The notes under the pieces are model-generated. The model saw only the letters and a list, made by a program, of their open reading frames with translations. It searched no databases and had not been told where the DNA came from. A program made the position numbers and the translations under genes. A DNA stretch of 64,000 bases from Desulfobacterales bacterium. GTDB taxonomy: Bacteria; Desulfobacterota; Desulfobacteria; Desulfobacterales; JADGBH01. Of this stretch, positions 9,368 through 18,095 are shown piece by piece (positions within the stretch are counted from its first letter, which is position 1; each line of letters begins with the position of its first letter). The DNA is taken from contig JADGBH010000011.1 of the NCBI GenBank assembly GCA_015231595.1, positions 1 through 64,000 of the forward strand. Reading direction: 5' to 3'.

Positions 9368-10129
9368 ATGATATGCCCAAAATGCGAATTTGAACAAGAA
9401 GATAAAATAACCGAATGTCTGAAATGCGGGATAATTTTCGAAAAATATAAGAGACATAAGAATATTAATTTAGAAACAAACACGCCTATTGATACAACAA
9501 TAATTGAAATAAATGATCAAGAAATTAAATTTATTGATTTTGCTAAAGAATTATTATTTTTCGTTGAAGCAGAAATAAGTCCTGTTAATTGGGGAGGCAG
9601 AATTATATTTTTCTTGATAATATTTATATGGGGATGCAAATTCATACTTACTCCATTAGAAAATAATTATGCTGGTAATTGTTTTTTACATCTTGTGAAT
9701 CTTCCTTTCCACGAGACAGGTCATATTATTTTTCGGCCTTTTGGACACATAATAATGTCCCTTGGAGGAAGTCTTGCCCAATTAATAATGCCCTTGATAT
9801 GTCTCGTCGTTTTTCTTATAAAAACAAGGGACCCTTTTGCTGCATCAGTTTGTTTGTGGTGGTTTGGAGAGAATTTTATGGATATTGCTCCATATATGAA
9901 TGATGCCAGAGATCTTACATTGCCTCTTTTGGGCGGTAATACAGGAATGACTTCTCCATACGGTTTTCATGATTGGGAATTTATTTTTACTGAATTGGGC
10001 TTGCTACAATATGATCATTTGTTGGCATCTATTACACAAATACTTGGAATTATTTTGATGATTGTTTCATTTGTATGGTCAGTATATTTAATTGTTAAAC
10101 AGTATAAAAATCTTGTTAAACATATATGA
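9368..10129 (+). CDS. zinc-ribbon membrane protein with a site-2-protease-like HExxH motif
   Basis: The N-terminus is a zinc ribbon (CPKCEFEQEDKITECLKCG: two CxxC pairs). After a linker come several membrane segments. The second carries HETGHIIF around residue 118, which has the form HExxH of a zinc metallopeptidase embedded in a membrane helix, followed by SLGGSLAQLIMPLICLVVFL, the kind of glycine-rich helix found in M50 proteases. A third ligand candidate is the aspartate in NFMDIAPYMND. I infer an intramembrane protease of the M50/site-2 type, but the family could also have lost activity. No Shine-Dalgarno sequence is seen before the ATG. Two parS sites lie directly after its stop codon. 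Confidence 0.55.
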   Translation: MICPKCEFEQEDKITECLKCGIIFEKYKRHKNINLETNTPIDTTIIEINDQEIKFIDFAKELLFFVEAEISPVNWGGRIIFFLIIFIWGCKFILTPLENNYAGNCFLHLVNLPFHETGHIIFRPFGHIIMSLGGSLAQLIMPLICLVVFLIKTRDPFAASVCLWWFGENFMDIAPYMNDARDLTLPLLGGNTGMTSPYGFHDWEFIFTELGLLQYDHLLASITQILGIILMIVSFVWSVYLIVKQYKNLVKHI

Positions 10130-10138
10130 ACTCATAGA

Positions 10139-10154
10139 TGTTTCACGTGAAACA
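10139..10154. promoter_or_regulatory. parS chromosome-partition site, copy 1
   Basis: The sequence TGTTTCACGTGAAACA is a perfect 16-base palindrome and matches the bacterial parS consensus bound by ParB (Spo0J). It sits 10 bases after a stop codon in a non-coding gap. parS sites cluster near the replication origin in most bacteria. Confidence 0.9.
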
Positions 10155-10210
10155 ATAAAAAAATAATAATATAAGAATTAGAATTCTTGCATAGATGAAA
10201 AACAAAAATA

Positions 10211-10226
10211 TGTTTCACGTGAAACA
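10211..10226. promoter_or_regulatory. parS chromosome-partition site, copy 2
   Basis: A second identical TGTTTCACGTGAAACA, 72 bases from the first, measured start to start. Two sites this close should nucleate ParB spreading. No parA or parB gene is in the window. Confidence 0.9.
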
Positions 10227-10239
10227 ATAAAAAGATTAT

Positions 10240-10404
10240 ATGAATGCTTCAACTAAAAAGATCATAAAAAAACATGGTTTAAGGCTTGATAGGTCAATCC
10301 ATAATTATTTATATTTTCTTTTTTACTATCCATATATTAAAACTGTCCATATATTTCTTCCTTTGATAGAGAAATTAGCATGGTTTAAACCTTTAAAGAG
10401 CTGA
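10240..10404 (+). pseudogene. short ORF, possibly the N-terminal remnant of a broken gene
   Basis: The frame reads 54 residues from an ATG at 10240 to a TGA, starting MNASTKKIIKKHGLRLDRSI and continuing with an aromatic-rich stretch (YLYFLFYYPYIKTVHIFLP). It ends KLAWFKPLKS. The composition looks like real protein rather than chance, and the ending is abrupt. A second open frame begins before its stop. I could not name the family. It may be a small gene, or the front part of a gene that has lost its middle. Confidence 0.35.
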
Positions 10405-10657
10405 ATCTATTGCAAATTCTAAAATTGAATCTGAAAAAATTCTCTCAGAGGGCAGAAGAGAAGCAGATAATTTGTTGTCAGAAGCTAAAGCTCTTGCTGA
10501 ACAACTTCAAGCATCCATAGCTGATGTAGGAGTTGAAGGTACTATGCAGATAACAATGAGTCGCCTTCAGGGAAATCTTATGAAGCAAGGAATAATTAAA
10601 GACGCGATATTAACTCAAGATTCAATATTTGGAAAACCATTTTATACTACAAAATAA
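10397..10657 (+). pseudogene. start-less coiled-coil ORF fragment
   Basis: This frame is open from 10397 but has no ATG at its beginning; the first TTG is at 10472 with no ribosome binding site. The product is a charged, alanine- and glutamate-rich coiled coil (ESEKILSEGRREADNLLSEA) followed by a polar tail ending FGKPFYTTK. It is probably the C-terminal part of a larger protein whose front is lost, perhaps joined originally to the short frame upstream, which ends at 10404. The stem-loop at 10678-10716 follows it. The function is unknown. Confidence 0.4.
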
Positions 10658-10677
10658 CCGGAAATATTAATGTATGT

Positions 10678-10728
10678 AATTGAGTGTAACACAAATCAAA
10701 AAAGTTATACTCAATTTATGTAATTTTT
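10678..10728 (+). terminator. intrinsic terminator-like stem-loop
   Basis: AATTGAGTGTAAC at 10678-10690 pairs with GTTATACTCAATT at 10704-10716 (13 pairs, one G-U), and a T run follows at about 10723-10728. It separates the decayed genes from the ATP-grasp gene. Confidence 0.55.
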
Positions 10729-10753
10729 TACTCGCAAGGTTTTAAAAAAATTT

Positions 10754-11581
10754 ATGATACTTTCTTTCCATCCATGTTACACTGGTGATAAAAATTTACT
10801 TTGTGCTGGCAGAGAACCCAATGAAACGGATATTAATTTAATTAAAAAGGCATCAGCGGTTATTCTGCCTCAAGGCTGCAAAGAATCACTTTATGAAGTT
10901 ACAAAAAAAAATTGCCAAAACATGTTTCCAAATTATGATGCAAGATTTGAATACAAAGAAAAAATAGGTCAAAGTATCCTTTTTCAAAAAATAAATGTGT
11001 CCTATCCAAAAACTAAATGTTTTGACTCTGTTTTGGATTTTATAAATTTTTATGAAAAAGGACATTTAAAATTTAATTTACCGTTTGTATTTAAATTTAA
11101 CTGGGGAGGGGAGGGTGATAACGTTTTTTTAATAGAATCAGAACAAAATATTAAGGATATAATAGAAAAAGCAATTCTATATGAAAAAACAGGTCAACAA
11201 GGATTTTTAATGCAAGAATATATTCCGTCAAAAAATAAATCATTAAGAGTTGTAGTGATTTATAAATATTTTAAATCCTATTGGAGGGTACAAAAAAATT
11301 TTGATAAGTTTAAAACAAATTTAAAAGATGGCGCAGAAATAGACTATGAATCAAATAAGGAGCTACAAGAACAAGGAATTGAGTTAGTAAAGGAATTTTG
11401 TAATGAATCTAAAATAAACCTCGCTGGATTTGATTTAATATTTTCATCTAATTCGTTACAGCCATTTTTTATTGAAATTAACTATTTTTTTGGAAGAAAT
11501 GGGTTTGGTGGATCAAGAAATTATTATAAAATTTTAATTAAAGAAATTAACAGATGGATACATTCAGTAATATCAAAATAA
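10754..11581 (+). CDS. ATP-grasp ligase (RimK/GshB-like)
   Basis: A 275-residue protein with an ATP-grasp fold. The ATP-binding lysine is likely in FVFKFNWGGEGDNVFLIES (residues 114-132), the hinge is MQEYIP, the core has SLRVVVIYKYFKSYWRV, and the metal-binding end is AGFDLIFSSNSLQPFFIEINYFFGRNGFGGS, where E and N ligate magnesium. The N-terminal 100 residues look like the usual pre-ATP-grasp domain. Members form carboxylate-amine bonds through an acyl phosphate. The substrate cannot be told from the sequence, and no partner biosynthetic gene stands next to it. A weak AAGG lies about 14 bases before the start. Confidence 0.7.
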   Translation: MILSFHPCYTGDKNLLCAGREPNETDINLIKKASAVILPQGCKESLYEVTKKNCQNMFPNYDARFEYKEKIGQSILFQKINVSYPKTKCFDSVLDFINFYEKGHLKFNLPFVFKFNWGGEGDNVFLIESEQNIKDIIEKAILYEKTGQQGFLMQEYIPSKNKSLRVVVIYKYFKSYWRVQKNFDKFKTNLKDGAEIDYESNKELQEQGIELVKEFCNESKINLAGFDLIFSSNSLQPFFIEINYFFGRNGFGGSRNYYKILIKEINRWIHSVISK

Positions 11582-11714
11582 TATAACAGTTTAAGGGAAA
11601 AGAAATTTTTATATTAAGCCTTTACCTATTCCTAAAATAAATGTAAGATATAATACATTATAGAACTGAGCATAAAGATTAGTAATTTTAAAAAAAGTTA
11701 CCTTATGAATTAAA

Positions 11715-14384
11715 ATGAAACGATCCTTAAGTATTTTAACAAAAATATGGCTTAGCTTGAGTATCTTAATTTTAGGATACCTTATATCAATGGTATTTGG
11801 TTTTTTTCTTGGAAGAGAAACAGAACAGAGGCTTTACCAAGTTTCTGAATCCCTTGTTCCTGCTTCTCACCAAAGTCAGTTAGCACTTAATGCATTCAAA
11901 GAACAAATAAAATATTATAAGGATGCTGTTGTTTCTGGCGAATATATTCTTTTTGAAACTGCTTTTGCAAAGGCTAATTTATGTGATGAAGCCATTTCAA
12001 AATTAGTAACTATCGAAGGCATAAGTTCATATAGACAAAAAGAAATTACGCAAATTTTATATTCCCACAAAGACTTTACAGAAGTTGCCCAAAGTACTTA
12101 TAAGCTTATGGCAGAATATCTAATCGACGAAGCTTCCAGCATTGATACAAATAATAAAGAGCATATAATTTTAAAAGAAAAAGCATCATTTCTTAATAAT
12201 CAAACCCAAGATATATTAGAGGTTTTAACAAATTTATCAAAAAAATTTAATGATGAACTCAAAAAAGAATTATCCTATATAAGCACGATACATCATCATC
12301 AACGCTACCTTAATTTAATTGTATTCATTGCAGTAGTCATAACAGCTTTAAGCCTTATTTCTATCCTTATTGTTCGTTCTATAAGTAAACCCCTCAAAAA
12401 AACATTTATGCTTGAAAGTGCTGTTGAACAATCAGTTGACGGAATTTCCGTAACGGATTTAAATGGGTATTTAATTTTTGGAAATCAAGGATGGGCATCA
12501 ATGCATGGATATGAAATAGATGATTTAATTGGTATGCACATATTTGATTTCCATACAGATGAACAATTAAATAAAGTATCTTTTCCAAGTCTTGACACAA
12601 TCAAGGAAAAAGGTGCTATAAAATGCGAAATAGGTCGTAAAAGAAAAGATGATTCAGTGTTTCCTTCATTGATGACTATGCACCTTTTAAAAGATGCGGA
12701 TGAAAATATGAGTCTTGTTACAATAACAAGGGATATAACTGAACAAAAACAAAATGAAGAAGAACTGAAAGCCGCAAAAGAACAGGCAGAGGTCGCTAAT
12801 AACATTAAAAGCGAGTTTCTTGCTAATATGAGCCATGAAATTCGAACTCCAATGAATAGCATTATTGGTATGTGCAGTTTACTCCTTGATACAAAGCTTG
12901 ATCGAGAACAAAGGGAATATATTGAAACAACCCAAATAAGTGCGGATTCTCTCCTTTCAATAATAAATGATATTTTAGATTTTTCAAAAATTGAAGCTGG
13001 AAAATTAGAACTTGAATATATAAAGTTTAATCTTAGAAAAGCAATAGAAGATATAATGGAATTATTAGCAATGAATGCCCACGAAAAAGGTTTGGAATTT
13101 GTATATATCATTGGGCATGATATTCCATGTTTCATTAAGGGAGACCTTGCTCGTCTTCGTCAAATACTAATAAATCTTACTGGTAATGCAATAAAATTTA
13201 CAGAAAAAGGAGAAGTAGTTGTTAAAGTAAGTGTTTACAGTGAAGATGAAACAAATATTAGTCTTAAATTTGAAGTCTATGACTCAGGAATAGGAATACC
13301 ACAAAATAGTATAACAAATCTGTTTAAATCTTTTTCTCAAGTTGACAGTTCTGCAACAAGAAAATTTGGGGGTACTGGATTAGGGCTTGCTATTTCAAAA
13401 AAATTAGCCCGAATGATGGGTGGAGAAATTAATGTAGAAAGTAAAGAAGGTAAAGGCTCTAAATTCTGGTTTACCGCTGTTTTTAAAAAAACAAAAGAGC
13501 TTTCTCAAGAACAAGATTTAATAATTCCTGATGATATAAAACAAAAACGCGTCCTCGTTGTTGATGATAATTTACTGACATTGGAAAGTATATCTTTATA
13601 TTTAAAATTATGGGGGATTAGATTTGAGGTTTCCAGCAGTGGAGAATATGCTCTCATTTTGTTAAAAAAAGCTTATAAAGATAATGACCCTTTTGAACTC
13701 GTATTAATTGACCATATAATGCCAAACATGGACGGAGAAACTCTTTGTACAAAAATAAAATCCGATATAAGTTTAAAGAATACTGACCTTGTAATTATTA
13801 CACCGAGCGGACTTAAACGAGACCTTCCCCGCATGAAAAAAATAGGATTTTTGTCTTATCTTACAAAACCTATTAAGCGTATGCACCTTTATGATTGTAT
13901 AATGAAGACATTCAGAGAAGAAGGAGATGCTCCAAAGGTTGATAATATAGCTAAATCTTTATTAGCTCGTTTAAATAATATAAATAAAAAATTTTTAAAA
14001 CGAAAAAAACCCCGTATTCTTTTAGCTGAAGATAATTTAGTAAATCAAAAATTAACGCTGCGCCTTCTTGAAAAAATTGGGTACTATGCTGAAGGAGTTT
14101 TTACGGGTGTTGAAGTTGTTCAAAAATTAGAAAAAATAGATTATGATGTAGTTCTGATGGATGTTCAAATGCCGGACATGGATGGGATAGAAGCAACAAA
14201 AGTTATTAGAAATCCAGAATCAAAATGTTTACGCCATGATATTCCAATTATTGCTATGACCGCTCACGCAATGAAAGGGGATAGGGAAAAATGCATTTCG
14301 GCGGGCATGGATGATTATGTATCAAAACCAATTAAATTAGATAAGCTGTCTGAAACTATAGAAAAATATCTTTCAAAAATATAA
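11715..14384 (+). CDS. hybrid sensor histidine kinase with two receiver domains
   Basis: An 889-residue membrane kinase. A TM at about 12-32 and a second at about 199-220 bracket a helical periplasmic sensor of the four-helix-bundle type. A PAS domain follows (around residues 235-345), then HisKA with the phospho-acceptor histidine in MSHEIRTPMNSI, and HATPase_c with NLTGNAIKFT, DSGIGIP and GGTGLGLAIS. Two receiver domains end the protein: VLVVDDNLLT with acceptor in LIDHIMPNMDGE, and LLAEDNLVNQK with LMDVQMPDMDG and the conserved KP near the end. A BarA/TorS-like phosphorelay is possible, though no HPt domain is present, so a separate HPt protein is needed for full relay. A perfect terminator follows. 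The partner regulator is not obvious locally. Confidence 0.9.
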   Translation: MKRSLSILTKIWLSLSILILGYLISMVFGFFLGRETEQRLYQVSESLVPASHQSQLALNAFKEQIKYYKDAVVSGEYILFETAFAKANLCDEAISKLVTIEGISSYRQKEITQILYSHKDFTEVAQSTYKLMAEYLIDEASSIDTNNKEHIILKEKASFLNNQTQDILEVLTNLSKKFNDELKKELSYISTIHHHQRYLNLIVFIAVVITALSLISILIVRSISKPLKKTFMLESAVEQSVDGISVTDLNGYLIFGNQGWASMHGYEIDDLIGMHIFDFHTDEQLNKVSFPSLDTIKEKGAIKCEIGRKRKDDSVFPSLMTMHLLKDADENMSLVTITRDITEQKQNEEELKAAKEQAEVANNIKSEFLANMSHEIRTPMNSIIGMCSLLLDTKLDREQREYIETTQISADSLLSIINDILDFSKIEAGKLELEYIKFNLRKAIEDIMELLAMNAHEKGLEFVYIIGHDIPCFIKGDLARLRQILINLTGNAIKFTEKGEVVVKVSVYSEDETNISLKFEVYDSGIGIPQNSITNLFKSFSQVDSSATRKFGGTGLGLAISKKLARMMGGEINVESKEGKGSKFWFTAVFKKTKELSQEQDLIIPDDIKQKRVLVVDDNLLTLESISLYLKLWGIRFEVSSSGEYALILLKKAYKDNDPFELVLIDHIMPNMDGETLCTKIKSDISLKNTDLVIITPSGLKRDLPRMKKIGFLSYLTKPIKRMHLYDCIMKTFREEGDAPKVDNIAKSLLARLNNINKKFLKRKKPRILLAEDNLVNQKLTLRLLEKIGYYAEGVFTGVEVVQKLEKIDYDVVLMDVQMPDMDGIEATKVIRNPESKCLRHDIPIIAMTAHAMKGDREKCISAGMDDYVSKPIKLDKLSETIEKYLSKI

Positions 14385-14399
14385 ATTACTGATCGATGT

Positions 14400-14422
14400 A
14401 GGGCAGGTTACCTGCCCTTTTT
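14400..14422 (+). terminator. intrinsic terminator of the hybrid kinase gene
   Basis: A perfect stem AGGGCAGG / CCTGCCCT with the loop TTA, followed by TTTT. It lies 16 bases after the kinase stop codon. Confidence 0.85.
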
Positions 14423-14435
14423 GCTAATATATAAA

Positions 14436-14505
14436 AATATTCCTGATTATAACGGTTTTTGGGGAGGGCTATTAAACGCTAATAAAGCGCTACATCAGAA
14501 ATATT
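14436..14505 (-). terminator. stem-loop after ftrB on the minus strand
   Basis: ATCAGAAATATT at 14494-14505 pairs with AATATTCCTGAT at 14436-14447 with one wobble in the minus-strand RNA, and T-rich sequence follows in that direction. The 46-base loop has smaller hairpins. It starts four bases after the ftrB stop codon, so a terminator or 3'-end structure is likely. Confidence 0.4.
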
Positions 14506-14509
14506 CTTA

Positions 14510-14839
14510 CTATAACCACTTATCAGGGGACCTTCTTTCAGGAACATAAATTTTAGGAATTTTTCCATTGTTCCATTCTTTAGAGACATAAAGATTACAA
14601 TAGCAGCTCCCATATTCTTTCACATCTGCTTCTCTATATGCGCAAGGACAAATAATATCAGAATCATTTTCAATATCTCCTGAAAATAAACGGCAAGGGC
14701 AAATCATAGATCCATAACGATCTTTATTCACTAAAAGGTTTGATAGTAAATCTAATACGCGTTCTCTATCTGTATTAAAATAATAACCTTTTGCTTCCTG
14801 TATTTTTGATAATTTGCTGTATAATTCTTCTGCATTCAT
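14510..14839 (-). CDS. ftrB: ferredoxin-thioredoxin reductase catalytic subunit-like protein
   Basis: The 109-residue protein has the full cysteine signature of the FTR catalytic chain: CPC at 47-49, CPC at 64-66 and CYC at 79-81, which hold a [4Fe-4S] cluster next to a redox-active disulfide. In this family electrons pass from ferredoxin to thioredoxin-like partners. Non-photosynthetic anaerobes often carry this subunit without the variable chain, which is the case here. The gene lies 18 bases after the nitroreductase gene in the same direction, so the two probably share a transcript. The window contains no thioredoxin to name as partner. Confidence 0.88.
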   Translation of the reverse strand: MNAEELYSKLSKIQEAKGYYFNTDRERVLDLLSNLLVNKDRYGSMICPCRLFSGDIENDSDIICPCAYREADVKEYGSCYCNLYVSKEWNNGKIPKIYVPERRSPDKWL

Positions 14840-14857
14840 TATATAATTCGTATCTCC

Positions 14858-15490
14858 TTATTTGAATGTAATCACTATTTCTTCATAGGTTTTTCTCCAC
14901 TTTGGAGGAAAAATATCTTTTGAAGTATCAAAATAACCAGCTGATATTAAAACTGGAACCCAATAATTATCTGGAATATTAAATTCTTTTTTAACACCGT
15001 CATGATCAAAACCGTCCATTGGATGTGTATCAACTCCAAGATTTTTTGCGGCGAGCATTAAAGACATTGCAAAAAAACCCGTATTTTTACATGCAAATGC
15101 CTGACTCCGTTCACCTCCATCACCATAAAGAGCCTTTGTAGTATTAAAATACCATTGTCTTTGCTCTTCTTTCATACTTCCTGCTTTTATCATTTCTTTA
15201 AAATTTTTTTCAGAAAACTGATTTTTTTCCTCCCACGCTTCTCTATCAGCTAATACGATAAAAACAACAGGTGCTTCACTTACTTTTGGTTGATCCCATG
15301 CTAATTTTCTAAGACGGAGTTTTTCGTCATGGTTTTTAACTACTATTAAGCTCCAAGGCTGAAGATTAAAGCTCGATGGAGTTTTAGCGGCAGTTTCAAC
15401 AAGTTCTCTTAATATTTTTTCAGGAATGTCCTTAGAAGAATCAAAAAAGTTTACTGAACGCCTTGTTTCTATTACTTCCTTAAATTCCAT
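14858..15490 (-). CDS. nitroreductase family FMN oxidoreductase
   Basis: A 210-residue flavoprotein of the NfsB/FRP type. The FMN phosphate-binding start is ETRRSVNFFDSS, then PSSFNLQPWSLIVVKN, the typical substrate/flavin loop, and a late MSLMLAAKNLGVDTHPMDGFD segment. Members use NAD(P)H to reduce nitro compounds, quinones or flavins as homodimers in the cytoplasm. It sits directly upstream of ftrB. About 255 bases of AT-rich non-coding DNA lie before it; I see no clear promoter there. The true substrate is unknown. Confidence 0.85.
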   Translation of the reverse strand: MEFKEVIETRRSVNFFDSSKDIPEKILRELVETAAKTPSSFNLQPWSLIVVKNHDEKLRLRKLAWDQPKVSEAPVVFIVLADREAWEEKNQFSEKNFKEMIKAGSMKEEQRQWYFNTTKALYGDGGERSQAFACKNTGFFAMSLMLAAKNLGVDTHPMDGFDHDGVKKEFNIPDNYWVPVLISAGYFDTSKDIFPPKWRKTYEEIVITFK

Positions 15491-15745
15491 TACAATCTCC
15501 TTTTAAAATAATTGTTAATAATCCTAACTACTAAATATTTTTAGTGTTATTGTCAATCCTTTTTATATGCTTAAAACCTAATCATTCAAATCATTTCAAT
15601 CAGGTTAATCAGCAGTCAGCAAAAATGACATATCATTTCTATTTTCAGATAGTATATTTTGTATTAGCCTTTAACTTTAGCCTTAAGTAGCTGAATAGTA
15701 CGTCAGAAAATATTAGTTTAATCAGAGGAATTTGTGAAAAAGTTT

Positions 15746-16438
15746 CTACGCTTTAAATTCAAAAAGATATTCAATATTGTTTAATTGTTCCAATATTTCG
15801 ATTGACAGAAGCTGTGCAAAGGAATGAAGAATAATTATCGCGTTCATATCAGCATCTTTGCTTACTATACTGTTTATTCTTAATAGAAAGCCTTCATTTA
15901 CAGACTGAACTTTTTTATAATACTCATAAAGTTTTTTTAGGTTAATATCAGGAGGATTACCTTTTTTATATTCAAAATATTGCCTTAGCAAATACATGGA
16001 TGTTGCTCGAACAATAGTCTCCAAAACCGTTGAAAAAGGAAGATGAAACCTTGCCATTGGTTTAAAAAATCCCATTACAGGGCATCCACTTGTTGCCATT
16101 ATTATTCCAAGTATTGAAGCAATTCCTTCCATTGCAGAAGTTTGTTTCATATATGTTCTTTCTTGAGTCTTACAGAAAACATCACATTTTTCAGTTGAAA
16201 GAAAATTTTTAAAATTTTCCACAACGTCAAAAGTAGATAAAGCTATAGGGCAATATAGAAAATCATGTTCATTCATTTTACAGCAGGAACATTGATGATT
16301 TTTTAAAATCGTCCATTGAGGAGGATTTTCTACGTTCGGTGCAATGTAAGATAAAGTTTCAGGATTAAGGAATATAGAAAAAATTTTTTTTCTACCGTTA
16401 TGGAAGAAAAATTCATAATCAATCTGGTAATATTTCAT
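15746..16438 (-). CDS. conserved Cys-rich protein of unknown function
   Basis: A 230-residue protein that I cannot place with confidence. It has a cysteine/histidine cluster HQCSCCKMNEHDFLYCP at about residues 48-64, further cysteines in EKCDVFCKT, and a mildly hydrophobic middle with GIASILGIIMATSGCPVMGFF. The last third is helical. The cluster could bind a metal or an Fe-S centre. The start ATG overlaps the stop of the HD-domain gene by four bases, which shows translational coupling to the lnt-prfB-HD run. No signal peptide is seen, so a cytoplasmic protein is likely. Confidence 0.55.
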   Translation of the reverse strand: MKYYQIDYEFFFHNGRKKIFSIFLNPETLSYIAPNVENPPQWTILKNHQCSCCKMNEHDFLYCPIALSTFDVVENFKNFLSTEKCDVFCKTQERTYMKQTSAMEGIASILGIIMATSGCPVMGFFKPMARFHLPFSTVLETIVRATSMYLLRQYFEYKKGNPPDINLKKLYEYYKKVQSVNEGFLLRINSIVSKDADMNAIIILHSFAQLLSIEILEQLNNIEYLFEFKA

Positions 16439-16992
16439 TTTTGATCCTCGTTATATCTAAACATTTTCAGCCATGCTTTGAATTTAGCCACTTTATCTTC
16501 ACCATATTTTTCAAGATTGTTAAGTATTTCTTCGATGCTTTTTTCATGTTCAATTTCATTTTTTGAAAAAAATTTATCTGCAAAACATATTATTTTTTCT
16601 TCTATAGTTATTGGACTCATATCCCTTAATGGCAATGGAAGATTAAATGCTTTTATATCTTGAAGAGTTATCCCAACTCCAACATGCCTCTCGCAGACAA
16701 GAGCATGCTTTTGAAGATTTATATTTTCTAATAGCGCTCGTCCTAAGATTCCATGAAGTAAGTAGGGATTTTTTCCTTCACATCCAATAGAATGTGCATT
16801 TGTAAAGCATACCCCAATATCATGGAGCATAGAGGCTTCTTCAATAAACTCTAAATTCGGATCATAATGTAAAACATTTTGGGCGACTTTAAGAGCTTTT
16901 TTTGCCACTTGTTCTCCATGATTTACAAGTAAATTAAAGGCTTTTGTATTGGGGACATAGAATTTTTTTATAATTGAATAATAATCAATCAT
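16435..16992 (-). CDS. HD-domain protein (putative phosphohydrolase)
   Basis: The protein has an HD superfamily metal-binding core: H in LVNHGEQVA, the doublet in EEASMLHDIGV, and later H and D residues in HGILGRALLEN and CERHVGVGI. It is about 185 residues long. Two starts are possible: a GTG at 16998 that overlaps prfB by seven bases, and an ATG at 16992. I chose the ATG because it shares its A with the prfB stop (TAATG), a common coupling arrangement. HD proteins of this size hydrolyse nucleotides or phosphate esters, and the substrate cannot be read. The gene lies between prfB and the Cys-rich gene. Confidence 0.75.
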   Translation of the reverse strand: MIDYYSIIKKFYVPNTKAFNLLVNHGEQVAKKALKVAQNVLHYDPNLEFIEEASMLHDIGVCFTNAHSIGCEGKNPYLLHGILGRALLENINLQKHALVCERHVGVGITLQDIKAFNLPLPLRDMSPITIEEKIICFADKFFSKNEIEHEKSIEEILNNLEKYGEDKVAKFKAWLKMFRYNEDQK

Positions 16993-18090
16993 TAACACTT
17001 ACCTGATAAAAGGACACTTTCTATAATCATATCTATTCCTCCATCAAGAACGCTGATTATGTTTCCTGTCTCTATATTTGTTCTATGATCTTTTACTAAT
17101 TGGTATGGATGAAGAACATAGGATCTAATTTGGCTACCCCATGCAATTTCATCCTTATTATCATAGATTTCTTGCATTTTTCTCTGCTGTTTCTGCATTT
17201 CAGCATGATGAATCCTTGATTTAAGAACTTTCATAGCGGTATCTTTATTTCTGTGCTGGGATTTTTCCTGCTGACATTGAACTATAATGCCTGTAGGTAT
17301 ATGAGTAATCCTAACAGCACTGCTTGTTTTATTAACATGCTGGCCCCCAGCTCCGCTCGCTCTATAAACATCTATCCTTAAATCTTTTTCTTCAATTTCT
17401 ACAGTTATATCATTATTAAGCTCTGGAAATACAAATACTGATGCAAAAGAAGTATGTCTTTTACCGTTAGCGTTAAAAGGAGAAATTCTAACTAATCGAT
17501 GCACTCCTATTTCTGTTTTTAAATAACCGAATGCATATTCTCCTTTTGCAGTGAAAGTAACGCTTTTAATGCCAGCTTCATCTCCTTGTTGAAGGTCTAT
17601 TAATTCGAATTTAAAGCCTTTACGCTCAGTCCATCTTGAATACATTCTAAATAAAATTTCTGCCCAGTCTTGGGCATCAGTACCTCCAGCTCCAGCATTA
17701 ATAGAAACAATAGCATTATTAGGGTCTTCTTCCTTATTTAAAAGAAGCGTTAATGAATATCGCGCAATTTCGTTTTCAAAAATTTCTAATTGATGAAACA
17801 CTTCATCAAGACTTTCTTTATCATCTTCTTCCATTGATAATTCAAATAAAGTTTCAATATCTTCAAATTTACCTTGTATATTTTTACATTTATCTAATTT
17901 AGATATAAGGGAAGATCTTTCTTTTAATATTTCCTTTGATTTTTCTTGATTATCCCAAAAATTTTCTTTTGCAAGCAAACCCTCGATTTCTTCTAATTTT
18001 TTTTCTTTTGTAGCTAACTCAAAGACGGTCCTTCAATTTTTCTAATTTATTCCGGCATTCATTTATTGATTGTTTAATTTCGTAACTCAT
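16992..18090 (-). CDS. prfB: peptide chain release factor 2, made by programmed +1 frameshift
   Basis: Release factor 2 ends translation at UGA and UAA. The 0 frame starts at 18090 (ATG preceded by AAGGAG), runs 23 codons to CTT and then hits TGA at 18021-18019. The sequence GAAGGACCGT-CTT-TGA carries the SD-like AAGGA and the CUU-U slip site, so ribosomes shift +1 by skipping base 18021 and continue with GAG TTA GCT. The joined product is 365 residues, the same length as the E. coli protein. The catalytic GGQ lies in GAGGQHVNKTSSAV and the stop-codon-reading SPF in RISPFNANGK. The gene begins five bases after lnt, and the shift lets RF2 levels control their own synthesis. Confidence 0.95.
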
Positions 18091-18095
18091 TTACT

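Noticed and set aside
12485-13135. A 216-codon open frame on the minus strand inside the hybrid histidine kinase gene
   Set aside because: It lies wholly within a strong, motif-rich kinase gene on the other strand, has no ribosome binding site and its product resembles no family. It is a shadow of codon bias.
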